Counted from the first letter of the stretch, positions 7,658 through 17,811 are shown. The stretch: DNA of 64,000 nucleotides from UBA1361 sp041656375 (GCA_964410505.1 CAYPGR010000005.1:1-64000), one strand, 5' to 3'. Notes: generated by a model from the sequence alone, not told the origin. Numbers and translations: made by a program.

Positions 7658-9967
7658 ATGGAACAATGGCTTAACTTAATAGCGCAAAATGATTTGATTA
7701 TCACTGATTTTTCGACTAAAATAGCTTTTTTTAAATGGCATCAATCAGTGCCATCCGTAAAGATAAAAATATACACACCGGAAGAAATTCTTTCAGCGTA
7801 TTTAGGTGAGGCTGATGGGAAGGCCATTTTAAAAGTAATGGCACGTTTTGATTTATCTTTTGAACACGCTAAATTAATAATCAGTAATATAAACTTTGAG
7901 ACGTTAAATTATCAAACTCATAAAACCGAACTTTTATCAAATGTCCGACAATATTTAATTGAGAATGGATTTATTTATCGTGAACCACTTGCACCGCTTT
8001 TATTTGGTAACAAAAATGTGTTAATATCGCCTTATTTACTTCATCATAAAGTCCTTATTCGGATCTTAAAAGGGTTGAATTCAAAAGTCACCTCTTTACC
8101 GACCTTAAATACCTATAAACCACAAATAGCCCACTATCAAAGTGGCGTTGAAGAAACGTTTGATACGCTTAATAAAATCGCTCATTTACTTGAAAACGGC
8201 GTTGCCCCTCACCAAATAAAGTTATACATTCCCAACAAACATTACGAAAATTTATTGAGGCGTCTGGCTCCCTCTTTTAATATTCTTATTCAAGAAGAAC
8301 CCCGTCCATTAATTTCTTTTCCTAAAGTATATGAAATACTCGAAAAGTTCCTGTCCGGTAATCTAAATCTTGATGCCTTTTTGCAAGCACTTAAGACCTC
8401 AACATATTCCGAACTAAAGGCTTTTTATAATGCGCTATTACCCTATGACTTTTCAGGGGAATTAACGCCTGCGATGAGGCATATCATCGATGATCTTGCC
8501 AAAAACGAGCATCTCATCTTAACTGAAAATGAGGGTCTTGAGCTCATTCATGTTCTTCCCCAGTTCAGTCAAGAGGACACTTATTATTTCTTTATGAACT
8601 TTGTTCAAGGAACCGCACCAACTATCCGCAAGTTATCACCCTACTTATCACTAAAAGAACGGCAACTTCTTTCCCTGCTTGATCCGGAAGCGATAGGGCA
8701 AATGGATGAGTTACAGATGACAACGAGTTTACTTAATATTCCGAATTTAATACTTTCATCTGCGCCAATCTTTGGAGACGAAGTCTTTTCACCCTCACCC
8801 CTTCTTTCAAAGCTTGGCCTCACCACTGAAGTTGCACCTATCCCCCCAATTTTTTATAGTCAAAATTACCTAAATTATTTAACGGGCTATCGGCTTGATC
8901 AACGACAAACCTATAATGTCATTGATCCCGATTTAAGTTCGCTTTATTATTCTAATTTTTATCATAGTGAATATGCGTCGTTTGATTATAGATTTAAGGG
9001 TATTACCTACCAACACCCACGTATATCGTTATCTTTTTCATCCATTAACTTGTATCAAAATTTACCTTTTGACTACTTCGCAGAGAATATCCTTAATCTT
9101 AAAGACAATCGCCATAGTTATCATCTTCTTTACGGCAATTTTGTTCATAAAGTACTTGAACAAAGTGAAGATGATGAATCTTTTGAATATTGCTTTTACC
9201 ATTATCTTGATCAATTTGACTTTTCTATCAAAGAAAAATTCTTTATCGAAAATCGTAAAGCAATTGTGAAAGGGGCGTATGACTTCTTTACCAACTATCG
9301 GCGGCAAGTAAAACCATTAAAGATCATCAATGAACAACTTGTGAAACTTACTTTTGAGGAAGGGTTTGATTTTGTAGGCCGCTTAGATCGCGTTCTTCTC
9401 TTTGAGAAAAACGGGGTGAGTACCGCGGTCATTCTTGACTTTAAAACGGGAAGCGCTACCTCGCGCCCTGACTATTACGAATACGGTTTAGACCTACAAC
9501 TCCCGCTTTATGGTTTACTGTTACGGGAAGACCCTGCATTATCCACATATAAACCGGGTGCTTTGGTCATCAGCGGCATGAAGATTGATAATTATTTACT
9601 CGGTCATGAGGATCTTTTGAAATCAACGCTTGAGAAATCGCTTCGCTTTAAAGGCCTAATCATCAATCATCCGCAAATCCTAACCGTGCTTGATCCAAAT
9701 TATGAAGAATCCGCTTTCTATCATGGCGTGCGCTTTGTTAAATCAAAAGGTGAAATGACTGGGGTCGTTGAACCCGATAAACTTGACGAATACATTGTGA
9801 CGGCAGAGAAGATGATTAAAGAAACCCACGCGGCGATTATCCGTAATGAGTTTCCAGTGCGCGTGAAACTCATTAATGGTAAGCTCTCAGGTGGTTACTC
9901 TGCCTTCCGTGAGATTAGCTACTTACCTGAAGGCGAATATGGGGGTGATGAAGATGGCGAAGAATAA
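7658..9967 (+). CDS. addB: AddB-like subunit of the AddAB helicase-nuclease, shortened
   Basis: The C-terminal part (about residues 490-650) is a RecB-type PD-(D/E)XK nuclease: GNFVHKVLE, FVGRLDRVLL, ILDFKTGS and LQLPLYGLLL carry the expected His, Asp, Asp/Lys and Gln/Tyr residues. Position directly before addA supports AddB. At 769 residues it is far shorter than Bacillus AddB (over 1,100). No Walker A motif is present near the N-terminus and the whole protein has one obvious cysteine, so the four-cysteine iron-sulfur staple known from AddB is missing. It should trim one DNA strand during double-strand break repair; Chi recognition cannot be judged. The start is leaderless. Confidence 0.8.
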   Translation: MEQWLNLIAQNDLIITDFSTKIAFFKWHQSVPSVKIKIYTPEEILSAYLGEADGKAILKVMARFDLSFEHAKLIISNINFETLNYQTHKTELLSNVRQYLIENGFIYREPLAPLLFGNKNVLISPYLLHHKVLIRILKGLNSKVTSLPTLNTYKPQIAHYQSGVEETFDTLNKIAHLLENGVAPHQIKLYIPNKHYENLLRRLAPSFNILIQEEPRPLISFPKVYEILEKFLSGNLNLDAFLQALKTSTYSELKAFYNALLPYDFSGELTPAMRHIIDDLAKNEHLILTENEGLELIHVLPQFSQEDTYYFFMNFVQGTAPTIRKLSPYLSLKERQLLSLLDPEAIGQMDELQMTTSLLNIPNLILSSAPIFGDEVFSPSPLLSKLGLTTEVAPIPPIFYSQNYLNYLTGYRLDQRQTYNVIDPDLSSLYYSNFYHSEYASFDYRFKGITYQHPRISLSFSSINLYQNLPFDYFAENILNLKDNRHSYHLLYGNFVHKVLEQSEDDESFEYCFYHYLDQFDFSIKEKFFIENRKAIVKGAYDFFTNYRRQVKPLKIINEQLVKLTFEEGFDFVGRLDRVLLFEKNGVSTAVILDFKTGSATSRPDYYEYGLDLQLPLYGLLLREDPALSTYKPGALVISGMKIDNYLLGHEDLLKSTLEKSLRFKGLIINHPQILTVLDPNYEESAFYHGVRFVKSKGEMTGVVEPDKLDEYIVTAEKMIKETHAAIIRNEFPVRVKLINGKLSGGYSAFREISYLPEGEYGGDEDGEE

Positions 9968-12900
9968 AAGTACCCTCATGTTCAGCGCAAAGCAACTGGA
10001 AGCGTTAGATCTTAGTAAGCAAAATATGCTTGTTTCAGCTGGAGCTGGGAGCGGTAAAACGGCTGTGCTCGTTGAGCGACTATATCGCATTATTACCGAT
10101 CAAAATGTGCCGCTTGACCGTCTCCTTGTGTTAACCTTTACGGAAGCTGGGGCCCAAGAATTTAAAAATCGAATTAAGGCTAAACTAGCAGAGGATCCGC
10201 AAGAGAGTCATAAAGCATTTGGTATCGATACCGCGGATATTACAACCTTTGATGCTTATTCCCTTAAAATTTTAAAAAAGTATGGGTATCTTTTAGATTT
10301 AGACGCTAATCTTACAAATCTTGATGAATCGATTGAGCAAGTCTTAATCAAACGCGCTTTTGATAAGGTAATGATCGATGAATATGATAATCCTTCGGTT
10401 TCACTTAAAACCTTTGCTAAACGATTTTTAATGGGCGATGACTTCACTTTATTTAAAATTATTTATGCCTTTCATAAGACAACAAAGTTAGTGATTGACC
10501 CTGAAAGTTTTGTCGCCTCGTATGAAAGTGACTATTATTCAATCACTAAGTTTGATGCGTTTCAAGATGCGATAAATAAAGAAGTTATTCTTCTTTTACG
10601 GGCCATTGCGGCAGAAATTAAAGCCTTAACTGACGAAAAACATGTTGAACGATATCATGATTTTCTTGATACTTATGGTGAAATTTTATCCCTAGAAGAA
10701 TACCTTGAAAAGAAAGAACAACTTAAAAAGCAACGAGTCCCCAACGGCAGTAAAACGGATTTTCCAGAAGACTTGCCGCGGATTAATCGGATTATGAAAG
10801 CGTATAAAACGCTTGAAGGTTATGAATCACTAGGCACGCGGGATGACATGTACCGAAATTTTCTCGAAGATCAAAAATTGGCAAGATATATTGTCGATTT
10901 ATATCAAAAAATCATGGTTGAAGTAAATGATTATAAGCGAAAACAAAATGCGTTTACCTTCGCGGATGTCGCTCGTCATGCATTTGAACTGGTGCGCATG
11001 CCTCTTGTTCAAAAAGAATTGAAAGCCCAATATGATTACATCCTCATTGATGAATACCAAGATACTAGTGATATTCAAGAGCAATTTATCCAAATGATCG
11101 CCAATGATAATGTGTATATGGTTGGGGATATCAAACAAAGTATTTATGGTTTCCGAAATGCAAATAGCGATATTTTCCGGGAGAAATTTGCAAATTATTC
11201 ACGAGGAAATGGTGGTAAACTAGTTGACCTTAATGATAATTACCGGAGTCGATCTGACGTATTAACAGCGATTAATGCCATTCTTTGTGATCTCATGAGT
11301 GATGCAATCGGCGGTGCCAATTACGCCAAAGAACACTTAATTGGATACGGTAATAAAACCTATGATCATTATGTTAATCAAAACCAAAAAGTCGGGCTCA
11401 CGATATTAAACTATCAAAAGCCAATCAAAGAGACAACGGTTGACTTTGAAAATCGCAAAATCGCTTTGTCAACGCAAGAATTAGAAGCGGAAATTGTTAT
11501 TAAAGATATCAAAGCAAAGATTGCTGCAGGTTATGAAGTTTTTGATACCAAATTAAAAGCATTACGGCCTGCAACTTATCGTGATTTCACGATTTTAATA
11601 TCAAGGGGTTCTCATTTTGCAGCGATCGAAAAACGATTTATTAATGCGGGTATTCCGCTATATGTCTCCCGTGGCGAAGATACGAGTAGTGACAAAGTCA
11701 TCATTGCCCTTAAGAGTTTGTTGCGACTTTATGTCTCCTATGCTAAAGAACCGTTGCCGAAAGACTATGAATTCCGCTTTGCGGTCGCAAGTTTTCTACG
11801 TAGTTTTGTTAATAATTATACAGATCAAGCGCTCCTTGATCTAATGGGTTACAAAAATTTGGATTTTAGTAAAGATCCGGTGCTTGCGCGCATCAAAAGA
11901 CTTACCGAAACGAACAAGGATGCACCAGTCATGGCTATCATTGAGGCTCTTATTCGAGAGTTTGATCTTTATGGCGCGATTTTTAAGCTTGGGGATGTCA
12001 CCCAAAATACTCTAAAATTAACGAGTCTCATTAATCAAATAACAAGTTATGCGGCCTTAAATCATAGCCTCGAAGATATTTTAGCCTTTTTTGATGACGC
12101 AAAATCAATGGCGGTTGAATCCACCGTCAAACGACCGAAACTGATTGATAATGCGGTTAGTCTCATGACCATTCATCATTCAAAAGGTTTAGAATTTCCC
12201 GTCGTCTATTATATTGATCTCGGCCAAGATTTTTACCGTATGGATAAGCAAGAACCAATAAAGAGTAACCGCGAGGTTGGCTTTGTTTTCCCGCTTTACG
12301 GGAATCAAAAATCGATGAATGGGTTTTTAGCAGAAGCCCAAAACATTAGAGAAACATTGGGCGAACGGATTCGGCTTTTATATGTGGCCTTAACCCGGGC
12401 TCGTGAGTTAATGGTTATCGTTCATCCCATCTATGAAAAATTTGACGAACTGCCGTCTATCGCTCAAGCGAAAAATTTTGTTGAACTACTTCTTAACTCC
12501 CCTTATTATGTTGATCATATCGAAACCATAGAACTTGAAGATAGTGCGCCGATTACACCAAAAGATATGCCTTTAGAAACTCATGTAAAATTTGAAGTAA
12601 AAAAGTTAATGCGCACCGATACGGAGCGCAAACGCAAAATCGTCATTTCAGAAAGTCGACCTCCGAGCGATCTTTTATTACGGCGTGGCCGTCAATTACA
12701 CCAATATATTGAACTCTTTGATTTTGATACTCGCAAGTTTGACTATATCGTTCACAAGGATGACAAAAAACATCTAAAAGCATTATTATCACTTCCGTTC
12801 TTTGAAACAGCGACGAACGCAAATGTCTATCGTGAATACGCTTTTATAGATGAAAAACTAAACAAAACGTATGCTATTGATTTCTTTATTCTCGGTGCGA

Positions 12901-13070
12901 AAAGAATCACACTCCTTGATTTCAAACTCGTTAATATTCATGAACCAACCTATGATCTTCAAGTTCAAAACTATGCCCGTTATCTAAATAAGACATTTAA
13001 ACGTCCAGTGGATGCCTATCTCGTCAGTATCATCAACTTGGACTATAGGAAGGTGAATGCCGATGAATAA
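9939..13070 (+). CDS. addA: AddA-like helicase-nuclease subunit
   Basis: This is a UvrD/RecB-type helicase with Walker A SAGAGSGKTAVLVER near residue 33, a DEYQDTSDIQ Walker B/motif II, GDIKQSIYGFR (motif III), the SLMTIHHSKGLEFPVV motif and LLYVALTRARE (motif VI). A C-terminal RecB-type nuclease domain follows, with LRRGRQLHQYIE, AIDFFILGAKRITLLDFKL and LQVQNYARYL. With AddB it resects double-strand breaks for RecA. The gene overlaps addB; possible starts are ATG 9939 (AAGG five bases upstream), 9948 or 9954, and I chose 9939, giving about 1,043 residues. Confidence 0.92.
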   Translation: MGVMKMAKNKSTLMFSAKQLEALDLSKQNMLVSAGAGSGKTAVLVERLYRIITDQNVPLDRLLVLTFTEAGAQEFKNRIKAKLAEDPQESHKAFGIDTADITTFDAYSLKILKKYGYLLDLDANLTNLDESIEQVLIKRAFDKVMIDEYDNPSVSLKTFAKRFLMGDDFTLFKIIYAFHKTTKLVIDPESFVASYESDYYSITKFDAFQDAINKEVILLLRAIAAEIKALTDEKHVERYHDFLDTYGEILSLEEYLEKKEQLKKQRVPNGSKTDFPEDLPRINRIMKAYKTLEGYESLGTRDDMYRNFLEDQKLARYIVDLYQKIMVEVNDYKRKQNAFTFADVARHAFELVRMPLVQKELKAQYDYILIDEYQDTSDIQEQFIQMIANDNVYMVGDIKQSIYGFRNANSDIFREKFANYSRGNGGKLVDLNDNYRSRSDVLTAINAILCDLMSDAIGGANYAKEHLIGYGNKTYDHYVNQNQKVGLTILNYQKPIKETTVDFENRKIALSTQELEAEIVIKDIKAKIAAGYEVFDTKLKALRPATYRDFTILISRGSHFAAIEKRFINAGIPLYVSRGEDTSSDKVIIALKSLLRLYVSYAKEPLPKDYEFRFAVASFLRSFVNNYTDQALLDLMGYKNLDFSKDPVLARIKRLTETNKDAPVMAIIEALIREFDLYGAIFKLGDVTQNTLKLTSLINQITSYAALNHSLEDILAFFDDAKSMAVESTVKRPKLIDNAVSLMTIHHSKGLEFPVVYYIDLGQDFYRMDKQEPIKSNREVGFVFPLYGNQKSMNGFLAEAQNIRETLGERIRLLYVALTRARELMVIVHPIYEKFDELPSIAQAKNFVELLLNSPYYVDHIETIELEDSAPITPKDMPLETHVKFEVKKLMRTDTERKRKIVISESRPPSDLLLRRGRQLHQYIELFDFDTRKFDYIVHKDDKKHLKALLSLPFFETATNANVYREYAFIDEKLNKTYAIDFFILGAKRITLLDFKLVNIHEPTYDLQVQNYARYLNKTFKRPVDAYLVSIINLDYRKVNADE

Positions 13071-14139
13071 GTATCAAGGATTGTCATTTGATGAATTTGT
13101 AAAATTTCTTCGTTACTATCACCATGATGAAATCGGAGAAGATGAAAGTCTTTTTGATCTATATTCGGATGCGATTGAGATTTTAAATATTCATCAGACT
13201 ACTTATGAAAATATGCCTTATGCCCCGCTCGAACACGCTCGACTGATTCTCCATCTTCTATTTGATTATAATTATCGTCTCCAAGAGTTAACCGTCAGTC
13301 AAAGAAAGACGCAATTAGAAGACGATCACTTTCGGGCAACTCTCGTCAATACCGTGGTCGATAAATATGGAAGTCTTTCGCTTTTCAAATACGAAGAAGG
13401 ACGATATGTTACGCCCTATTCAATGGAAATATCAACGATTAATGTGTATGTCAATTTTATTCTACTAAAAATTAAAGATTTCCGTACGTCTGACCGAGAA
13501 ATGCTTTTATTTGTTGAATTATTGCGGCAAGCTTTCCAAATGTGCCGAACGATTACTGAACTTCTCGTGAGTGGTTTTGAGAAGGAGGCACTCAGTGCCT
13601 GGCGGTCGCTTCATGAATTAGAAGCTACTTTAAAACTCTTGCATGAAGAACCCCTGATTCATGCTTATGAACGACATATTTTATACCATGCCGCCTTTAA
13701 TAAACTTGTAGCACCAGAGGAAGGCGACCTTATCTTTGCGGAGATGAAAGAAAACTTGAAGGCGCTAGGTCTGAAAAGCAAAGATACGCGCCGTTTTATC
13801 GAATATGGGTGGATTCGATTCCATAAAGATTTTTCGCTTGAGACCTATAAATTCAACTTCCGCGATGGGGTTGAAAGTTTATCCGGTTTAACCATGGCCC
13901 GCGAAACCTATCAGATCGCCAGTGAAGTCGCCCATAGTTCACCGCTCCTACTTTTTACGAATCGTCCGTATTTCTTAAGACTCTCGCTCCGATCACTTTA
14001 TGATTCATTTACGACAATTGAAACCTTTTTTGCGGATGTTTATGGAAAATATACGCCGCCTACGGAGGCCGCGGTTTATCATCAAATTCGCGCGCAATAC
14101 TTGCATGATATAGCGTTAGTCAAGTCACGCCTGCAATAA
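13063..14139 (+). CDS. DUF5677-like helical protein of unknown function
   Basis: The start is ATG 13063, seven bases after AGGAAGGTG; an ATG six bases earlier lies too close to that site. The 358-residue protein is mostly helical, without a signal or membrane segment. Its central part (about residues 160-210) contains SGFEKEALSAWRSLHELEATLKLLHEEP and a later ASEVAHSSPLLL, the WRSLxE and histidine pattern of the DUF5677 family as I remember it. A clearly related protein is encoded at 29817-30887. It overlaps the end of addA and shares its transcript, so a role linked to DNA breaks is possible but unproven. Confidence 0.7.
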   Translation: MNKYQGLSFDEFVKFLRYYHHDEIGEDESLFDLYSDAIEILNIHQTTYENMPYAPLEHARLILHLLFDYNYRLQELTVSQRKTQLEDDHFRATLVNTVVDKYGSLSLFKYEEGRYVTPYSMEISTINVYVNFILLKIKDFRTSDREMLLFVELLRQAFQMCRTITELLVSGFEKEALSAWRSLHELEATLKLLHEEPLIHAYERHILYHAAFNKLVAPEEGDLIFAEMKENLKALGLKSKDTRRFIEYGWIRFHKDFSLETYKFNFRDGVESLSGLTMARETYQIASEVAHSSPLLLFTNRPYFLRLSLRSLYDSFTTIETFFADVYGKYTPPTEAAVYHQIRAQYLHDIALVKSRLQ

Positions 14140-14142
14140 TAA

Positions 14143-14171
14143 AAATAGGTTACCGACACGGTAACCTATTT
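14143..14171. terminator. Bidirectional terminator between the addAB operon and nucleoside kinase
   Basis: A perfect twelve-base-pair inverted repeat (AAATAGGTTACC / GGTAACCTATTT) with a five-base loop, flanked by A-rich sequence on the left and TCTTTTAA on the right, lies between two convergent genes. Confidence 0.8.
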
Positions 14172-14190
14172 CTTTTAATGATGGATTTCT

Positions 14191-15849
14191 TTAGACGTCG
14201 TGGAAGCAACTTCCGCCAATGAATTCACGTAAGAGTGAGTTCGATGGTACCCATTCTTCATCCATATCAAGGAAGTATTTGAGCATCCGAATGAGTCGTT
14301 CCGCGAGTGGGAAGAATTCACTTTGATAATCAAATTCTAAGAGGAGTGGGAGGGCATGTTTTTTCATGACGGCTAATTCGTAGGATAAAAGCGAGTTGTA
14401 GACGTAGTCAGCTTCTTCTTGGGTGTCATAAATCCATTTGAATTCACCGGCCCGGACGCTTGGCCACATCGACATGGTTTCTTGAGCACTGGCATTCCGG
14501 TATTTCTTGTCGCGCACGATCCGACGGAGAAGCCGAAGATCCGTTAAGCTAATTGGGTTGTGATCATCAATATTAATTTGGGCTTGTGGCGAAATATAAA
14601 TTTTATATTTTTGATGTTTTGGGATATAGCTCGTTAATTGTTCATTAAGGGCGTGAATGCCTTCAATAATGATTGGTTGATTGGATCTAACCTTTAATTT
14701 GCGACCGGGTACCCGTTTGCCAATTTTGAAGTCGAATTTAGGAAGTTGAACTTCCTCACCATTAATTAAATCAAGCATATTTTGGTTGAATAATTCAATG
14801 TCAAGGGCGTAAATTGATTCAAGATCGAATTTTCCATTTTCATCACGTGGTGCAAGTTCGCGTGGTAAGTAGTAGTCATCGATTGATAGTCGAATGGCGT
14901 TGAGACCACGGCTCATGAGTTCGGTGCGGAGGCGGTTTGCAAAGGTTGTTTTACCAGAACTGCTTGGTCCGGCAATACAAATGAGCCGGATATCTTCGGA
15001 ATCTTCTAAAATACGTTGGCCGAGTTCGGTGAGCATTTGGTAATGTTTTGCTTCGGCGATATTAATGAGTTCGACCACTTGTTTCTTTTCTATGTAAGAA
15101 TTGATATGGGCGACACTATCAAGATTCGTAAGTTTTGCCCAGTTATGACTTGCTTTTAAGGCTTTGCCAAACATTGGTGCATCCTTAAATTCAGGAATTT
15201 CACCTTTGGTTTCACTTCTTGGATATTGTAAAAGCATGCCTGGTGAATAAGGACGAATAATAAAGGTCTTTAAATAGCCAGTTGATGGTACCATATAACC
15301 ATACATATAGTTTTGGTATCCATCACAATCATAAATATGAACATTTGGTTCTGGGCGGTATTTTAAGATTTCGAGTTTATCTTTATAGCCTAGTTTTTCA
15401 TAAAGCTCGACCGCTTCTTCGGTTGTTATCTTTGAACGATTTAAAGGTAAATCGGCTTCGACAATCGCGCGCATTTCTTTTTGAAGTTTTTCGACGAGAA
15501 GGCGGTCAACCGTAATGCCTTTATTCGTGACTTGAATAAAGATTGAACGCGAAACGTTATAGGAAAAGCGAATGTTTAAGTCGGGACGGATCCGCTTCAT
15601 GGCCATGGCGGCGACAAAACGAAGTGAGGTTTGATAAATGCGAATGCCTTCGCTGTCATCAAGCGTGCGAACATCAAGGGTGGCATCTTCACTAATGATG
15701 TAATTTAGTTCCCGAACGCGACCGTTGACAAAAACGCATATAAATTCTTTATTATTTCCAACGATATCGAGGGCTCGAATCGGTGCATTATGCGTCGTGG
15801 TTTGCCCTTTAAAGGTTACTTTAAAGCTAGCTATTTTTTTGTTTTCCAT
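14191..15849 (-). CDS. Nucleoside (uridine) kinase with TGS and threonyl-tRNA-synthetase-like domains
   Basis: The 552-residue protein has three parts: an N-terminal TGS-like domain, a region resembling the second additional domain of threonyl-tRNA synthetase (about residues 70-260), and a C-terminal uridine kinase/phosphoribulokinase domain with Walker A GPSSSGKTTFANRL near residue 290 and the DDYYLPR segment. Such fusions occur in Clostridia and Mollicutes and are annotated as nucleoside kinases; the substrate is probably uridine or cytidine. The start at ATG 15849 is fixed by AAGGAG six bases upstream; a longer frame exists but has no ribosome site. Confidence 0.85.
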   Translation of the reverse strand: MENKKIASFKVTFKGQTTTHNAPIRALDIVGNNKEFICVFVNGRVRELNYIISEDATLDVRTLDDSEGIRIYQTSLRFVAAMAMKRIRPDLNIRFSYNVSRSIFIQVTNKGITVDRLLVEKLQKEMRAIVEADLPLNRSKITTEEAVELYEKLGYKDKLEILKYRPEPNVHIYDCDGYQNYMYGYMVPSTGYLKTFIIRPYSPGMLLQYPRSETKGEIPEFKDAPMFGKALKASHNWAKLTNLDSVAHINSYIEKKQVVELINIAEAKHYQMLTELGQRILEDSEDIRLICIAGPSSSGKTTFANRLRTELMSRGLNAIRLSIDDYYLPRELAPRDENGKFDLESIYALDIELFNQNMLDLINGEEVQLPKFDFKIGKRVPGRKLKVRSNQPIIIEGIHALNEQLTSYIPKHQKYKIYISPQAQINIDDHNPISLTDLRLLRRIVRDKKYRNASAQETMSMWPSVRAGEFKWIYDTQEEADYVYNSLLSYELAVMKKHALPLLLEFDYQSEFFPLAERLIRMLKYFLDMDEEWVPSNSLLREFIGGSCFHDV

Positions 15850-15886
15850 GTGATCTCCTTTGCATGCAAAATTAAATATTAGAATA

Positions 15887-15892
15887 ATTATA
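15887..15892 (-). promoter_or_regulatory. -10 box of the nucleoside kinase gene
   Basis: TATAAT on the minus strand lies 37 bases before the start, preceded by an AT-rich spacer and a weak -35 region. The gene has a normal Shine-Dalgarno, so its leader is about 30 bases. Confidence 0.45.
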
Positions 15893-15941
15893 TACAAAAT
15901 AAGTCTTTTACAAAAGAATAAGAGAAAAAATATAGTTGAGA

Positions 15942-16688
15942 CTAAGAAAAGTAGCTGATTAATGCATTTTTAGCAGTTAGGAGGTCATCTTCAGTCCCAT
16001 TTAATGGATAAATGGTCTCATCATTACCTAGCGTTAAACTAAAGGCTGTAAAGGTTTCATTTTTTTGGCGTAGATAGATGTAGAAGCCTTTATTTTCAAA
16101 TAGTGGATAAAACGTATTCATGATTACTTTTTGTTCTAATGGATTTAAAAAACTATAGGTGAAGGTTGCATACTTTGGTGGCCGATCAATTGATTCGCCT
16201 TCATCAATATAATATTGACCTGTTTTAGTGTAGGTTTGAAAGAATTTACGGACAGCCGTTCTCGTTTTTAAATGGGTAGACCCTACTTCTTGATGGACTA
16301 CTTGACCTTCTTTAAAAATATATAAAGTTGGGGTCGCATATAGATTAAATTCATCGAAGTAATATTGTCGATTGATGTCATAATCCTTACCTAGCGTGTT
16401 GATATAAAAGAGCTCCACTTTTGCGCTCTTAATATAATTTTCGAGTAAGGGTTCAAGGGCAAGACAAAATGAGCATAGTTCGCTTCCAGCATATAAAAGA
16501 AAGGATTTTTGACCGGCAACGAAGGCATCAATCACTTGTCTTGTGACCGGAATCTTGAAGTTTTCACTTGTGATTTCTGATCGGGTTAGTCTTGGTAAAT
16601 AGATTGCATCTGGGCTTTTGGATGCACATCCTGATAAAAGTGATAAGAAGGCGAGACTTCCTAGCAACTTTTGTAATATATTTTTCAT
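15942..16688 (-). CDS. Thioredoxin-fold lipoprotein
   Basis: The 248-residue protein begins with a lipoprotein signal (MKNILQ, then LAFLSLLSGC, Cys 21) and has a thioredoxin-like domain with the CSFC redox motif near residue 64 and the cis-proline site LYATPTLYIF near residue 110. It is probably an extracytoplasmic thiol-disulfide protein. The C-terminal ~80 residues are not recognised. Three ATG codons are close together (16712, 16694, 16688); the last gives a clean signal peptide and lies six bases after TATAAT, which fits leaderless translation. Confidence 0.78.
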   Translation of the reverse strand: MKNILQKLLGSLAFLSLLSGCASKSPDAIYLPRLTRSEITSENFKIPVTRQVIDAFVAGQKSFLLYAGSELCSFCLALEPLLENYIKSAKVELFYINTLGKDYDINRQYYFDEFNLYATPTLYIFKEGQVVHQEVGSTHLKTRTAVRKFFQTYTKTGQYYIDEGESIDRPPKYATFTYSFLNPLEQKVIMNTFYPLFENKGFYIYLRQKNETFTAFSLTLGNDETIYPLNGTEDDLLTAKNALISYFS

Positions 16689-16694
16689 TTTCAT

Positions 16695-16700
16695 ATTATA
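16695..16700 (-). promoter_or_regulatory. -10 box of the thioredoxin-fold lipoprotein, leaderless
   Basis: TATAAT on the minus strand is followed by six bases and ATG 16688. No Shine-Dalgarno is present, and the box overlaps any longer reading frame. Confidence 0.55.
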
Positions 16701-16759
16701 ATTAAACCACACTAATTAATAGTAGACCAATCTGGCACCTATTACAATAAGGAGAAATT

Positions 16760-17308
16760 ATGAATATTTGGCATGACATGAATCCGAATCGGATTTCAAG
16801 TGAAAAATTTGATGCGGTTGTTGAGATTAGCCGCGGGCAACAATCAAAATATGAATTAGACAAGGAAACGGGCCTTATTCGTTTAGACCGTGTTCTTTAT
16901 ACCTCGACCCATTATCCACAAAATTATGGTTTTATCCCCCGTACTTATGCTGGTGATAACGATCCCCTTGATGTTCTTATTTTATGTAGCCAACCGCTCG
17001 TTCCGATGACGATTGTGACTTGTATTCCAATTGGCGCTGTCAAGATGATTGATAATGGCGAAGTCGATGAAAAGATCATTGCCATTGCGGCCAACGACCC
17101 AACCTATTCTTCATATACTTCTATTCAAGAAATTCCGTCGCATGTTTTTCAAGAAATTCGTCACTTCTTCCAAGTTTATAAAACACTTGAAGGAAAAGAA
17201 ACCGTGGTTCACCACATTCAAGATCGCGATCGTGCGGTACTGATGATCGAAAATGCCGTTAAAGAATATGACTTGAACTTTAAAGACGGCGTCAAAATTA
17301 AAAAATAA
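16760..17308 (+). CDS. ppa: Inorganic pyrophosphatase, family I
   Basis: The 182-residue protein has the family I core: EISRGQQSKYELDKETG, LDRVLYTSTHYPQNYGFIP and the metal-binding signature GDNDPLDVL at about residues 65-73. It hydrolyses pyrophosphate in the cytoplasm and drives biosynthetic reactions. Family I is common in Mollicutes, while many Bacillota use the manganese family II enzyme. AAGGAG lies seven bases upstream of the ATG. Its stop overlaps the first base of trmL, so the two genes form an operon. Confidence 0.95.
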   Translation: MNIWHDMNPNRISSEKFDAVVEISRGQQSKYELDKETGLIRLDRVLYTSTHYPQNYGFIPRTYAGDNDPLDVLILCSQPLVPMTIVTCIPIGAVKMIDNGEVDEKIIAIAANDPTYSSYTSIQEIPSHVFQEIRHFFQVYKTLEGKETVVHHIQDRDRAVLMIENAVKEYDLNFKDGVKIKK

Positions 17309-17811
17309 TGCTTTCTATTGTTTTATATGCACCAGAGATGCCAGCCAATGTTGGCAATATCATGCGCACTGCGGTCGCTATTGGCGCCAAACTAATCATT
17401 GTTGGACCGACTCCGCTTAAGTTTGATGATAAAAACATCAAACGCGCGGGTCTTGATTATATTGAGAATCTTGAGATGACTTTTTATCCGAACTTGGATG
17501 ATTTTTATGCACGTCATGGCCATAAAAAAATAGTCTATGTCACGCGCTACAGCTCACATAATTATAGTGATTTTGATTATGGTCGTTTTGATCAAGAAAT
17601 TTTGATTATGTTTGGGAATGAATCACATGGTTTGCCCGCTGACCTGCTTACAAAAGAAAAAGCCAATACCGTTCGGATTCCGATGGTGGTTAATGCACGA
17701 AGTTTAAACTTAAGTAATGCAGTTGCAATTGTAAGTTATGAAGTATTAAAACAACAAGGTTTTTATAATTTAGCGACAAGTGAAGTCATCAAAGGTGACG
17801 ACTTTATTTAA
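17308..17811 (+). CDS. trmL: tRNA (cytidine/uridine-34 2'-O) methyltransferase
   Basis: The 167-residue protein is a SPOUT-fold methyltransferase with the expected motifs: NVGNIMRTAVAIGA near the N-terminus, IMFGNESHGLP in the middle and RIPMVVNARSLNLSNAVAIV in the knot region. TrmL methylates the ribose of the wobble base of tRNA-Leu isoacceptors. Length is normal. It is translated from the base after the ppa stop, and its 3' end overlaps the convergent rqcH gene by eight bases. Confidence 0.93.
   Translation: MLSIVLYAPEMPANVGNIMRTAVAIGAKLIIVGPTPLKFDDKNIKRAGLDYIENLEMTFYPNLDDFYARHGHKKIVYVTRYSSHNYSDFDYGRFDQEILIMFGNESHGLPADLLTKEKANTVRIPMVVNARSLNLSNAVAIVSYEVLKQQGFYNLATSEVIKGDDFI

Noticed and set aside
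8967..9307. Frames on both strands within addB
   Set aside because: They are shadows of the nuclease-containing region of addB; the addB frame has clear motifs.
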